A model generated the notes under the pieces. It had not been told where the DNA came from. It was given only the letters and a program-made list of their open reading frames with translations, and made no database searches. From Larix kaempferi (lineage: Eukaryota > Streptophyta > Pinopsida > Pinales > Pinaceae): 64,000 bases of DNA. This document shows, one piece after another, positions 43,358-54,300 of the stretch. Positions within the stretch are counted from its first letter, which is position 1. Each line of letters begins with the position of its first letter. The position numbers and the translations under genes are program-made. The stretch is taken from assembly GCA_027924585.1 (NCBI GenBank), contig BSBM01000307.1, positions 15,733,501 to 15,797,500 of the forward strand. The letters are read 5' to 3'.

Positions 43358-43378
43358 CCCTTCCTCGTTGAGAGGGAG
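43358..43378 (+). promoter_or_regulatory. Element C polypurine tract with hairpin
   Basis: CCCTTCCTCGTTGAGAGGGAG: the purine tract GAGAGGGAG can pair with the preceding CTTCCTC. It sits directly before the 3' LTR. Confidence 0.75.
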
Positions 43379-43780
43379 TGTTAGAAAGTGGCAACAAGGA
43401 AGGTCTTCTATCATTGCATGTGTCCTTGCATGCTAGAAGGCATCAAACAGGAAGCCAAATGTATTAATGCATTTTCCAAAGTTCAGACTTAGTAAAAGGG
43501 CATTAAGTGATCTAATTATTAATTGACTTAATGGAGTCACTTTTATAAAGTTCAAGTGAAAATAATTTAAGTGATGGCTAATCTAATCTTAGCCATTGAT
43601 CTCACCAAAGGATCTCATCCATTGATCCATAGTGAGAAGTTAGGCTTTTTGCTTGGCCATTGAGTTAAAAGGAGGATTGATTTGGTGGAGAGGACACACA
43701 TACACACAAAGAGTTTTCTTGCTCATAGCTTTCAGCCGGAGAGTAAGAAAGACAATTTGCAGGAGAATTTTACAGAGAGT
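43379..43780 (+). repeat. Element C 3' LTR, left part
   Basis: TGTTAGAAAGTGGC onward, matching 37317-37725. Broken at 43780 by element D. Confidence 0.93.
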
Positions 43781-44326
43781 TGTTGGATTTTGTACAACTT
43801 CGGAAGATATTATTCATTATATTTTATTGTACCATCATTGTACTTGTTTATACCTCCTAAGGGAGAAGAACCTTATGTAAACACATGAAAGAATCAATGT
43901 AAGCCTTGGGGTGCAAAAGGAATTAATAAAAAGATTAAAAATAAAATATTTATTGCCCCCAAGACAAGTCGGCCCCATAAGGGATTTTCTGGTTTCAGCA
44001 CTTGTATAATAAATATGAGGTTAGTGCTCCTCATTTGTTCATTCTCACACTTGAGAGTGGCGCATCACTTGGGAGAGGAGAATTTCGCATCCCCTAAAGG
44101 AGGAGGCTGATTTCTAGGGTTTCTATTTGTAGAAAACATTTCCACACTTTCTATTTTCTCATTTGTACTCTGATCTCAGAATTATCATCTCTCTGCGAAG
44201 GTTGCTGGGTTTTCTCTCTATTGGGTTTCCCAGGGTAAACTCTGTGTTGTTTTGTGCTTTGTCTTTACTTATAGTGATCTTGGTAATGCATTTATGTTTT
44301 ATGCTATGAATGTATGAAATTTAACA
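43781..44326 (+). repeat. Element D 5' LTR
   Basis: 546 bp. TATA-like TATAATAAA at 44005-44013, then hairpin ATGAGG (44015-44020) with CCTCAT (44029-44034). The internal words GCCCCCAAGACAAGTCGGCC resemble those in B's LTR, so D and B are related families. Confidence 0.93.
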
Positions 44327-44344
44327 TGGTATCAGAGCCATTCT
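44327..44344 (+). promoter_or_regulatory. Element D primer binding site
   Basis: TGGTATCAGAGCCATTCT adjoins the LTR; initiator-Met type. Confidence 0.9.
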
Positions 44345-44555
44345 AGAAGAAGCCATTGCCGAAGCATTGTCAGAACACTGCCGGAATTAGGGTTTCATCT
44401 TATGAAGTCTTCACCCATTATTTTGGAAAAAAAGAGCCATAGGAATTTCGTTTTTGGCTAGACTAATCCATTGGTGAAGACCGAATTCAATTCCGAAAAC
44501 TTTCATTTTTGACCTAGCTCCTGCTAGGGTTTCTGATCCAAATCCACAAATCAAG

Positions 44556-45430
44556 ATGATTGGGATGAAGGTTGAAGATCGGTTGGAAGGAGCTTCCAAC
44601 TTTATTTCCTGGAAGTCAAGGGTTCTTCTACTCCTAGAATAAAATGTTCTTCTACTATATGTAAATGAGAAGGTCCCCGAACCAGAAGCTGAAGATGATA
44701 AATCTTGATGGAGGAAGAATGATGCTAAAGTAAGAAGGATTCTGGTGGATTTCGTGAGAGATCATTCGGTTCCTCAGATTTCAGGTAAGAAGAATGCTAG
44801 GAAGATGTTCAAGACCATTATGAAGTTGTTTGAACACACTAGTCTAAATGTATCCATGACTTTGAGAAACCAACTCTCAAATATGAAGATAGCGAAGTCG
44901 GAATCCATTGCCTCATACTTTATGAGGATCGCAGAACTCAGAGACAAGCTCAGCACCAGTGGAGATCCTATTGGCGATAAGGAGCTTGTCCTTCACACCT
45001 TAAATGGTCTTCCACCATCATGGGAGTCCTTTATCCAAAGCATAAGTGGTAGATCTAAACTACCAAAGTTTGACAAGCTTTGGGTAGATTGCTCTTAGGA
45101 GGAGACAAGGATCGCAGCACGTCAAAGACTCCATGGCAATCAAAATGAAGAAACTCAAGCATTTGTTTCTCATGCCAAGAATGGTAAGGGAAAAGGGAAG
45201 AAGTTCCATAAACACAAGCACCAAGAGAGGAGATCAAGTCCCCGTCAAGAACAAAAGAAGAAGAAGGATGTATCTCAAATTCAATGCTATAGGTGCAGGA
45301 AGTATGGACATTACGCCAATAGTTGTCGAAGTCAAATCAAAAGGAAGCATGAAGCATCCACTGCTGATGTAGAAGAAGATCATCATCACAAGAAGCAAAA
45401 GAATGAAGATCACACAGAATTTCTATTCAT
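44556..45430 (+). pseudogene. Element D Gag
   Basis: MIGMKVEDRLEGASNFISWK opens the protein. Stops interrupt at 44641 (TAA), 44707 (TGA) and 45098 (TAG); otherwise the frame reads through: TIMKLFEHTSLNVSMTLRNQ, SYFMRIAELRDKLSTSGD, LPPSWESFIQSISGRSKL. The zinc knuckle CYRCRKYGHYANSC (about 45283) is complete. Lysine- and His-rich linkers flank it. Confidence 0.9.
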
Positions 45431-46010
45431 ATTAGCACTATCAGGTACTATTCCTACCACTAGTGACACTTGGCTCATAGATAGTGGTGCATCTAGACAC
45501 ATGACTAGGTATAGAGAGAATCTTTCAGAATTAATTGAGAAAGATGCACATCTCCGTGTTGTACTTGGAGATGATGCAAATTACAATGTGAAGGGATCTG
45601 GAACCACCACCCTTCAATTGGAATCAAATGATACATTACACTTAAGTGATGTACTCTATGTACCTGGTAGAAAAAAAATCTTGTCTCCATCTCAGCATTG
45701 GAGGACAAGGGTTATAAAGTAGCTTTCTCAGAAGGGAAAGTTCTTGCTTGGCACAAGAGCTCAAGCATGAGCACAGCCAAGGTTATTGGCATAAGAGAAG
45801 AGAGCTTGTATAGACTAAACACTTCTCCAGTTCAAGCCCTAATACATGATGTTGCAAGTATGGGCGAGTTATGGCATAGAAGGTTAGCTCATCTGAACTA
45901 TCGAGCTCTCCCAGTTCTGAAGAATATTGTGACAGGTTTGCCAGGGCTCCAGGTAAACCATGATGGAACATGTAGAGGATGTGCACTTGGCAAGAAGTGG
46001 GCCATCTCCG
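45431..46010 (+). pseudogene. Element D protease and GAG-pre-integrase
   Basis: TWLIDSGASRHMTRYRE keeps the active DSG. LGDDANYNVKGSGTTTL and LHLSDVLYVPGRKK follow; a frameshift near 45680 shifts to LEDKGYKVAFSEGKVLAW. The HHCC finger ELWHRRLAHLNYRALPVL ... GTCRGCALGKK is present. Confidence 0.9.
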
Positions 46011-46320
46011 GATTTTTGGTTGTCCAGTCTACATACATGTGCCCAAAGAGAAAAGATCAAAGTTAGAACCTTCAGGCAAGAAGGGTACCTTTGTGGGATA
46101 CAGTGAGTCTTCAAAGGCCTACAAAATTTACATTCTGGGATCCAGACAGATTGAAGTCAGTAGGGATGTGACCTTTGAAGAAGAAATGGTTGTCAGGAAA
46201 GGCAGAGGATCAAATATGGAGATTGATGATACAGAAATGCTAGAACCAAAGGAGATGAGATCATCTCCCCCTCCAGTTTAGAGGGAGTCAATAGAAAAGG
46301 ATGAACCTATCGATCCCATG
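45979..46320 (+). pseudogene. Element D integrase C-terminus after core deletion
   Basis: Directly after CALGKK the sequence continues GHLRIFGCPVYIHVPKEKRS and GYSESSKAYKIYILGS. All of the DDE catalytic core, about 190 codons as judged against element C, is missing at 45997-46005. TAG at 46279 lies in the linker. Confidence 0.9.
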
Positions 46321-47463
46321 GATCCAGTTGATATCCCAAGAGAGGTGACAGGTCGGAAAAGACCTAGATGGGCACAACACACACTGCAGGATGCAGAGGG
46401 GCATGATGCTCCACATGGCACTTTCAGAGAAAGCAAGAGACCTCAGAGATTCTCCAGCTATGTGGCACTAATGAGCAACATTATCGATTCAAAACCTAAC
46501 ACTTATGAAGAAGCATCCAAATATCAAGTTTGGAAGGATGCCATGATGGAAGAATATCAATCCATCATGAAGAATGATGTGTGGGAGGTTGTGCCGAGAC
46601 TTGAGGAGAAGTTAGTTGTGACTTCTAAGTGGTTATATAAGATCAAGCATGGAGCAGATGGCAATGTTGAGAAATACAAGGCCAGATTTGTAGCTAGAGG
46701 ATTCTCTCAGAAAGAGGGAGTTGATTATGATGAGACCTTTGCTCCTATGACCCGATATACTTCCATCAGATCCATTATTGCGATTGCTTCAGCTATGGGA
46801 TGGAAGTTGCATCAGATGGATGTGAAGACAGTTTTTCTCATTGGTGTTATTGAGGAAGAAGTTTACATCGAACAGCCAGATTGGTTTATTGTCCAAGGAA
46901 AGAAGTCTCATGTATGCAGACTGAAGAAGGCATTGTATGGCCTCAAGCAAGCACCCCGCGCTTGGTATGGACGAATAAACGAATTCCTGATGAGCTTGGG
47001 ATTTTCCAAGAGTGATGCAGACCCCAACCTTTACTACAAGGTTGTAGATGACAAGCCACTGATCTTGGTATTATATGTTGATGACTTGTTTCTCACTGGA
47101 AATAAGAAACTCATTGTATGGTGTCAGAAGAATCTCGCCTCTGAGTTTGAAATGAAAGACCTTGGTTTGATGCATTACTTCTTGGGATTAGAAATATGGC
47201 AGAGGCAGAAAGAGATTTTCCTAGGACAAGGAAAATACACCATCGATATATTGAAGAGATTCGGAATGTTGGACTGCAAATCCATGGCTACTCTGATGGA
47301 TGCAAATTGGAAGAAGTTGAGAGATTCTACTTCAGAGTTTGATTTGTTTGATCCCACCATTTATCGCCAGTTGATTGGGTCATTGATGTATCTAACGAAC
47401 ATCAGACCAAATATATGTTTTGCTGTGAATGCCCTCAGCCAGTTCATGTGCGAACCGGAGTAG
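46318..47463 (+). pseudogene. Element D reverse transcriptase (largely intact)
   Basis: An unbroken 381-codon frame: [96 protein letters not shown] (active-site YVDD), LGLMHYFLGLEIWQRQ, YRQLIGSLMYLTNIRPNICF. It ends at a TAG (47461) inside the thumb/RNase H connection. The enzyme core has all expected blocks, though the FLIG block has I for N. Confidence 0.92.
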
Positions 47464-48045
47464 ATTCACTGGATTGTTGCAAAACATGTGCTCAGATACT
47501 TACGTGGCACTGTGGGATATGGATTGAAATATGCTTCAGATGGTGACCTGATATTGCAGGGGTTTACAGTCTCAGATTGGGCTGGATGTGTTGCAGATCG
47601 GAAGAATACTTCTGGATGTTGCTTCAGTTTGGGTTCTGCAGTTATTTCTTGGTGCAGCAGGAAACAAAACTCGGTAGCACTCAGTACTGCAAAGGCCGAG
47701 TACATGGCTGCTAGCACAGCAGCTCGACAAGCAGTTTGGCTTCGTAAACTCCTGGCAGGATTGTTCGACCAGATTCCAGAGCCGACCGTGATTCACTGTG
47801 ATAACCAGAGCTGTGTGTAGATGTTAGTGAATCCTGTATTTAACGACAGGTCGAAGCATATCGAGATTCGATATCACTTGATTCATGATATGGTGCAGAA
47901 AGGTGCGATCGAGTTACAGTACGTGTCGACAGACGACCAGACTGCAGATGTTCTCACAAAGGCACTTCCCAGAGTGAAGTTCGAATACTTTCACGGAAGA
48001 CTTGGAGTCGAAGAGAACGTTTCCCTCCTTGAGAGGGAAAGATGA
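47464..48045 (+). pseudogene. Element D RNase H
   Basis: HWIVAKHVLRYLRGTVGYGL, SDWAGCVADRKNTSGCCFSL, SVALSTAKAEYMAASTAARQ, VIHCDNQSCV, TAG (47818), then LVNPVFNDRSKHIEIRYHLI and TADVLTKALPRVKFEYFHGR. Only one internal stop. Confidence 0.92.
48021..48041 (+). other. Internal PPT-like hairpin copy in D
   Basis: TTCCCTCCTTGAGAGGGAAAG: TTCCCTC pairs with GAGGGAA. It matches the true PPT region 48730-48744, but lies just after RNase H and before the repeat spacer. Confidence 0.55.
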
Positions 48046-48059
48046 GATGCTTGCCCTGC

Positions 48060-48480
48060 TTTGCCCAGGTGCCTCTACAGTCCAATTACTCAACCAGATA
48101 TGGGAGAAATCTCATAAGCAGATGAGTAGGACAGTCAACAGCTGGTCGGGCTCACCTAGGTACCTTCTGCAATCCAGATACTCAGCTAGATATGGGAGAA
48201 ATCCCATAGGCAAATGAGTAGGACAGTCAGCAGTTGGTCGGATTCACAGTGGTGCCTCTGTAGTCCAGTTACTCAGCCAGATACGAGAGAAATCTCATAG
48301 ACAGATGAGTAGGACAGTTAGCAATTGGCCGTGTGGTTGCACAGGTGTGCCTCTATAGTCCAGAAACTTAGCCAAATATGGGAGAAATCTCATAGGCAGA
48401 AGAGTAGGACAGTCAGTAGATGGCCATGCCCTTTTGCTCATCTGAGATCTCAGCCAGGTATGGGAGGACCCCATTTGCAA
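48060..48480 (+). repeat. Element D tandem-repeat spacer (about 92-bp units)
   Basis: Units containing TATGGGAGAAATCTCATAGG and GATGAGTAGGACAGTCAGC begin near 48101, 48193, 48284 and 48379 (spacings 92, 91, 95), with a weaker fifth near 48455. GGGAGAAATCTC is itself a partial palindrome. Confidence 0.88.
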
Positions 48481-48723
48481 ATGAGACAGACATGTAGCAA
48501 ATTGTATAGCAAAGATGGTACAGCTGATAATCTCAGATAGCCAGGATTGAGTGATTCTCCTGGATCCAAGATTGAGTGATTCTCCTGGACTCACCGAAGG
48601 ACTAGTGATGATGATGCATAGAGATTGTGTGGACAACCTTCAGTATGCAGAAAGATGATGGAGACAGAAAGGATGAACAAGATGAAACCCAGATGATCAT
48701 GATGCAGATGGAGACCAAAGCAT

Positions 48724-48744
48724 ACCTTCCTCGTTGAGAGGGAG
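48724..48744 (+). promoter_or_regulatory. Element D polypurine tract with hairpin
   Basis: ACCTTCCTCGTTGAGAGGGAG just before TGTTGGATTT; same layout as in C and B. Confidence 0.8.
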
Positions 48745-48888
48745 TGTTGGATTTTGTACAACTTCGGAAGATATTATTCATTATATTTTATTGTACCATC
48801 ATTGTACTTGTTTATACCTCCTAAGGGAGAAGAACCTTATGTAAATAATTATGTAAACACATGAAAGAATCAATGTAAGCCTTGGGGT
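48745..48888 (+). repeat. Element D 3' LTR, left part
   Basis: Matches 43781-43912, with a 12-bp local duplication (GTAAATAATTAT) not found in the 5' twin. Broken by E after GGGGT. Confidence 0.93.
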
Positions 48889-49827
48889 TGTTATACAGAA
48901 ATCTTCCACCCTGTGAGCATCAGCATTCTTTGGCTTGTAGGATCCATTTCAGTGACTCAGATCCATTTTCATCCTTCAGTGATACTAGTTTATCCTATTT
49001 TTGTTCCTACCCGCATGTTGCATCACTATAGCATGCGTACCCGCAAGTTGCATCCCTATAGCCTGCAGGTATCAAGTAAATGGTAAAAAACACTATTTTA
49101 TTACTTTTTACTCCCAAAAAGCGATCATTGGGTGACCTTTGGCTCTCCATCTACCCAAGTAACTTCTCGATGAGTCCTTTCACCTACCTTTGAGAGGACT
49201 ATATATTGAACACATATGGCTTATGGACGGGAGGAGGAAGAGAATAATAAAGGCACTCTAGTGGATTTTTGCCCTATCTTGGGTCTGCACTCATTGATCT
49301 TTGTAGTTGTGAACCAATTATGTTCACCTTCCAAACTCCTTTCTAGTTTGAGTTTGCCATTCATGGAGGATTGAAGTGGTGGAGGCACAAATGGATTGAT
49401 CTAGATCTTGGTTCAGATTGGTTGCCGGCAAGAGGTCGTATCACTTTGTAATTCTTCTTGTTCATTAATAGAAATACTCATGTTCTCATCCATTCATGGT
49501 GTGAATGTCATTTATTATACATTGTATTGCATTTGCTTATGATAATATGGACCATTGTTATTGATGATGTTAATGTTATTTATATGTCACATGTACTTGT
49601 TAGATATTTGTTGTCAAGACTAATTTGCAGATTACAAGTGCTTGGACGTGCGCGGATTGAAAGCTCCAACGGGGATCTACATCAAACGTTGGATCGAGGT
49701 TGGTTACATTTCTCCATTGTTTTAACATTGTCGTTTATAATAGCATTGTTATGAGAATTGAGTAGATTTCTAGTAGTCATCTGTCTATTGTGGTATTCTC
49801 AAGCCATAGTGAGTTTTCTCCAATACA
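48889..49827 (+). repeat. Element E 5' LTR
   Basis: TGTTATACAG to CCAATACA, 939 bp. Includes CCCGC-rich words near 49008-49065 (TACCCGCAAGTTGCATCC repeated) that form GCGGG/CCCGC pairs in the 3' twin. Confidence 0.95.
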
Positions 49828-49831
49828 GAAA

Positions 49832-49849
49832 TGGCGACTCCGCTGGGGA
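49832..49849 (+). promoter_or_regulatory. Element E primer binding site (tRNA-Arg type)
   Basis: TGGCGACTCCGCTGGGGA, four bases after the LTR. It differs from the initiator-Met site of the Copia elements. Its complement ends in GGAGTCGCCA as in plant tRNA-Arg(ACG), which Ogre/Tat elements are known to use. Confidence 0.75.
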
Positions 49850-51388
49850 AAACATCAATGTTTGGGAAATTTTTTGAGCATTAGTCCATATTTAGAGTTG
49901 TTGTTTATCGAAGCTCTATGTCACTGAATGGCCGTTGAGATACACTGTAGAAAACTTGCTTTTTCTGAGCCTCTGGACTCTCTGTTTGACCATTTGTTGT
50001 TTCTCACCCGCGGGCTAGCTTAGTTCTGCCCGCGTACACCCGCCTCTGTTTACACTATTGCTCGCGGGTACCAGCAGGTATTCCTTCGACAGTAGCGTGT
50101 AACTCCGGCTTTTGTTGGTTTATGGCGATTGGTTGTTGCTGGGTGATTTTGGTTGATTCCTGAGTCTTTGTTGGCCTCTTTCTTCACTGTACCATGCCTT
50201 GGTTGTGACCAGATCTCTTCGTTTCTCTTGGTTGAGCCTTCATGGTTTTTCACCATCTTTGATTTTAACCTCTTGGTTTCTTCCTTTTGAGCTCTTCCTT
50301 TTGGCTGAGTCTTGCTGTTCAGGATCTGCTGGGTTGTCTTAGTGATCTTCTCGGCACTTCAATGACTGAATAGTAGGATTTTGCTTGGATTTTTTCATTC
50401 CTTATATATTGAAAAAATACAAAAATATTCATTTAGTTTTTGCATTTTCCTTTCTGTTTATAAGAGAAAATACAAAAAATATTTTATTTCCATGTATTGC
50501 ATTTTACATTGAGTGCTTGTTGCCTTCATTTTAGGTTCTGCTTGTGCATTGAAAAGATAAAAGTTTGCATATTTATTTCGGAATTGTTGGTTGATTTTGC
50601 GTATTAGTGACATTGTTTTATTGGATAGTTGAGTCTAGGATTGGACGATGGTGCATATTATTGAGTCTACACATCACTAGTTTCACGACCATATCCCTTT
50701 AGTAATCACAGCCACTAAAATTAACGCTTAATCATAAAATTGATTAGACTTATTTTATTTATAGGGTACACCAACTAGCATAAGTTTAGAGTCTTGGAAT
50801 AGATCATTGTGAGTTAACAATCCAAGACTACTGAATGAAACATTAGGTGTCTGACCAGGGAGTGGAGGAATCCATGGTATAGATCGGTGTTCTCAGGAAA
50901 GCTCTACTCAAACCAGAGTTAAGCACGAGGTCACGAGAGGTTGGTTGAGGAGATATCCCTCTGATACTGGCTGAACGTGGGAGATATATCCAGGATTTGT
51001 TCGTATCTGGGGGTACCGGAGGTTCGCCCTCTTGTGCTTCGAGCTTAGCTACCCTGCCCATACGACGAGTCCCACCTGCGACTGTTCCCCTAAGCATTGG
51101 TTATATTGCGGTAGACATAGTTGCCTTACCTAGGTACCGCACAGGGTACTTGCAGTGGTTATGTTGTTTGTGTCCTGAGTCAGATAGGGATTGGACAGCA
51201 CAGTTGTGTTCGTGCAGTGGGCTTGACCCTGTCGACACAGTGAAGCCTGGGTGTCTCTATAATTGATTATGTTACCTCCGGCTATAGTTTGGGAGTCTCA
51301 AGCCTCTCCTAGGCAAGACATACCGGCTCTAGTGTCGGGAGCTCATTTATCCACTCTGTTTTTCTGCTCTTGGCTATAGATTCTCTAG
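49850..51388 (+). other. Element E leader
   Basis: Non-coding 5' leader of about 1.5 kb. Short frames (50843-51097 minus, 50997-51266 plus) show no domain. Confidence 0.6.
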
Positions 51389-54300
51389 GTGTGTGCTTTT
51401 GATTTACTGTTTTTGATCGATAGTTGGCCTTTAAGAGATGTTGTGTCTCTCTCCGGAGAAAACGTAGCGCGGAGCCCTACACTCCGCCGATCCCGTCGTT
51501 TGGCTGGTTTAAAGCCAGCTTTGGTTATACAACGCATTACTAGAGGACGCCGGAGGGCTCCCTCTGAGTCTTCAGATTCTTACATGACTTACATTGAGGA
51601 TTACATGGCTACACATCCCGATATCGGGCAAGACCTTTCTACTCCTTCGGGTAGAGTTGAACACATTTCCGATCCCCAGACTCCTCGTGAGGATTGGGGA
51701 GGTGATCCACCTGCGACTCAACCTGGTTCTATTTGGCCTAATCCAATTGACCGGGATCCGTTTGATCCTTTAAATTCGGATAATTATCTTTACGGGATGC
51801 CCGACTTACCCAAGGAGGAAGAACAGGACGAGCCTTTCGTTCCTTCGTTTCCACGTGATTCTAGATATAGGAGGCCTGAGACTCATGATGATTCCGGCCC
51901 TATGGTCAACCCCACTGCACTCTCTTTTGGTATGCCTAGTCACAATACTGTCGAACCTTCCACTATGGTTGGTACTCACGCTGGCACTAGTCAAAGTGTT
52001 AGCCATACTATACCCACTGGGGGCACTACCCTAGCTAGGGGCACTACGTTATCCACCCACTCACATAGTATGGGGACTGGTCCGATTCCTAACCATGCCA
52101 ATGTTGGAACACGACCACCTCCTAGGAATACTCAACCTAGTCGGAATGTTGTCCGAAACATGACTCACCATCCACCACCTAGTACACATGTCGCTACTCG
52201 TCAACCTAGGACCACTTTTGCGCATGATACCGTTCCTCCCAGCCATGAGAGTGGACACTTACCGCATACTTTTGCGTCCACTACCACCGCTAGTAATAGT
52301 AATGTAGGGGGTGGGAATATTTCCTATCCACATGGACATCACAACACCAACCCTGCTACTGGTCACACCCATATTGGACCTGGGAATACTTCTCATGCTT
52401 ATGGTCATCACAAGACTGCTCAAGCTAATCCTAATATTGGGGGTGGGAACATACCATACCATTACGGTCAATACAACACGGTTCCCACTATGAATAGTAC
52501 ATACCTGCCCCATACCCATGGTGGCAACCCTTACTACAACACAGTCGGTGCTGGCCACCAGTATCACCCAACACCCCAATATGGTGCTCAAAATGCACAT
52601 ATACCTGTTTACTCTCAAATGGGTCAGGCAAGGGGAGGTTATCCATCTTATGGCCATGGGCAAGCTTATGGGCCGTCAGGTCCTCAGTATCAACAGTTTA
52701 ACCCTCATGGTCAAGCTTTTGGTCCATCGTACAACACAGTTCCATTCAATCAACCTTTTATGGGAGCTTATAATCAAGCTTTCCAGCCGCAGCTCCCGTT
52801 CCTTGCACGCTTGAATCTCCCGGATCTTTCGAAGCTCATGAATGATCCGATGTGTCACGACCCTACTTGGCCCCCGGTCCCTGCCAAGCTCCCTTTGGAC
52901 ATTCCAAAGTTTGAGGGGAAAGGTGGTGAGGACCCGGGAGATCATGTCACGACATTTCACCTTTGGTGCTCCTCCAACTCTTTGAATCATGATTCCATTC
53001 GATTACGCCTATTTCAATGCACCCTCACAGGGGCAGCCGCGAAATGGTATGTGGAGTTGCCCGAAAACACCTATAGGGGTTTCAACGAGATTGCTTTGGT
53101 TTTCTTAGACCATTTCCAGTTGCCGGTTTGTTATCATACTGGTACTGAATTGTTGTCCACCTTCCGTCAGAATAAGGCCACACATATTTCTGACAACGTT
53201 CAAGAGTGGCGTCAGCGGAAGAGATTAGTGAAAGCCAATATTCCTCCAAAGTTCCTGTTGGAATGGTTCCTCAAGTCTTTACTTCCATATATTGCTAATG
53301 ATGTTTCGATGTCCAGCATTATGACTGAGGAGCAAGCTATCTTGAAAGTCCAGCAGTTAGATCTTCTTTATTCTCAGTCTGGCATTTTGTATGACATTAT
53401 TCCTGACGCACCGAGAACAAGACATGAGCCCACGTCAGTTCCTGGACCACATGCCGATGGCATCGTGGGGTCCGCATGCACTCGCCCTGTAGACTTGGTA
53501 GCTAATCAAATGCAAAATTTGCCGCTAAACCAGTTTGCACCCGGACAGGTTCACACCTTGTCCACTTCCACTCCGTTGTTTGATGTACATAATGTGCAAT
53601 CAACGAAACCATCGGGTAACCAGCAACCTGGTGGTAAGAAAAAGGGGAGAAATAATCGTAGGGGTGGAAACAATGGAAGTAACAATAATAGCAATCGAAA
53701 TACTCCTCCTAAAGAGAATGCCAACCCTCCTCGGGAAGGCGATAATGCTGGCGAGGATCGTAAACCTAAGCGTAAGGGGAAATTCCCTTGCAAGCTTTGT
53801 GGGGAGGATCATCTTACTCACTTATGTCCTCGTATTGAAGAAGCATCGAAGCATTTGGCACAGAGCCCAGCTGTGTTGAAGGATCCCCTACCTCATCACC
53901 AAAACATGGCTTCACATGCTCCCACCACTGGTTCTAGTATTAATGAAACGACAACGTCTTCTTCCAATACCAGTGGTTACGGATGCGTGAATATGGTTCA
54001 GTCAGAGGTTTGTGTTGCTACTCATCAACGTGATTATGGTGCACCACAACCGAATTTGGGGAATGAGCCTCCCCCTCCTCCTGATAATTCCTTGCATATC
54101 GAGAAGCCTTCTATTATGCCGCGGATACCGAAAGGTGTTCTCAAGCGCTCTACGCATAATCCTAATGCTCGAGCCGCCCAGAACTACTCCATCGTAGAAG
54201 ATTTGGGCCAAACTCCGTGTGCCATGTCGGCTCTTGAAGTTTTGCAAGCTTGTCCTTCTCAGAAGCATGCCCTGTTGAGTGCGTTAGGAGTTCAGGATGG

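Noticed and set aside
52061-52990. Minus-strand frames of 65-134 codons opposite gag of element E
   Set aside because: Shadow frames of the His/Asn/Gly-rich coding strand.
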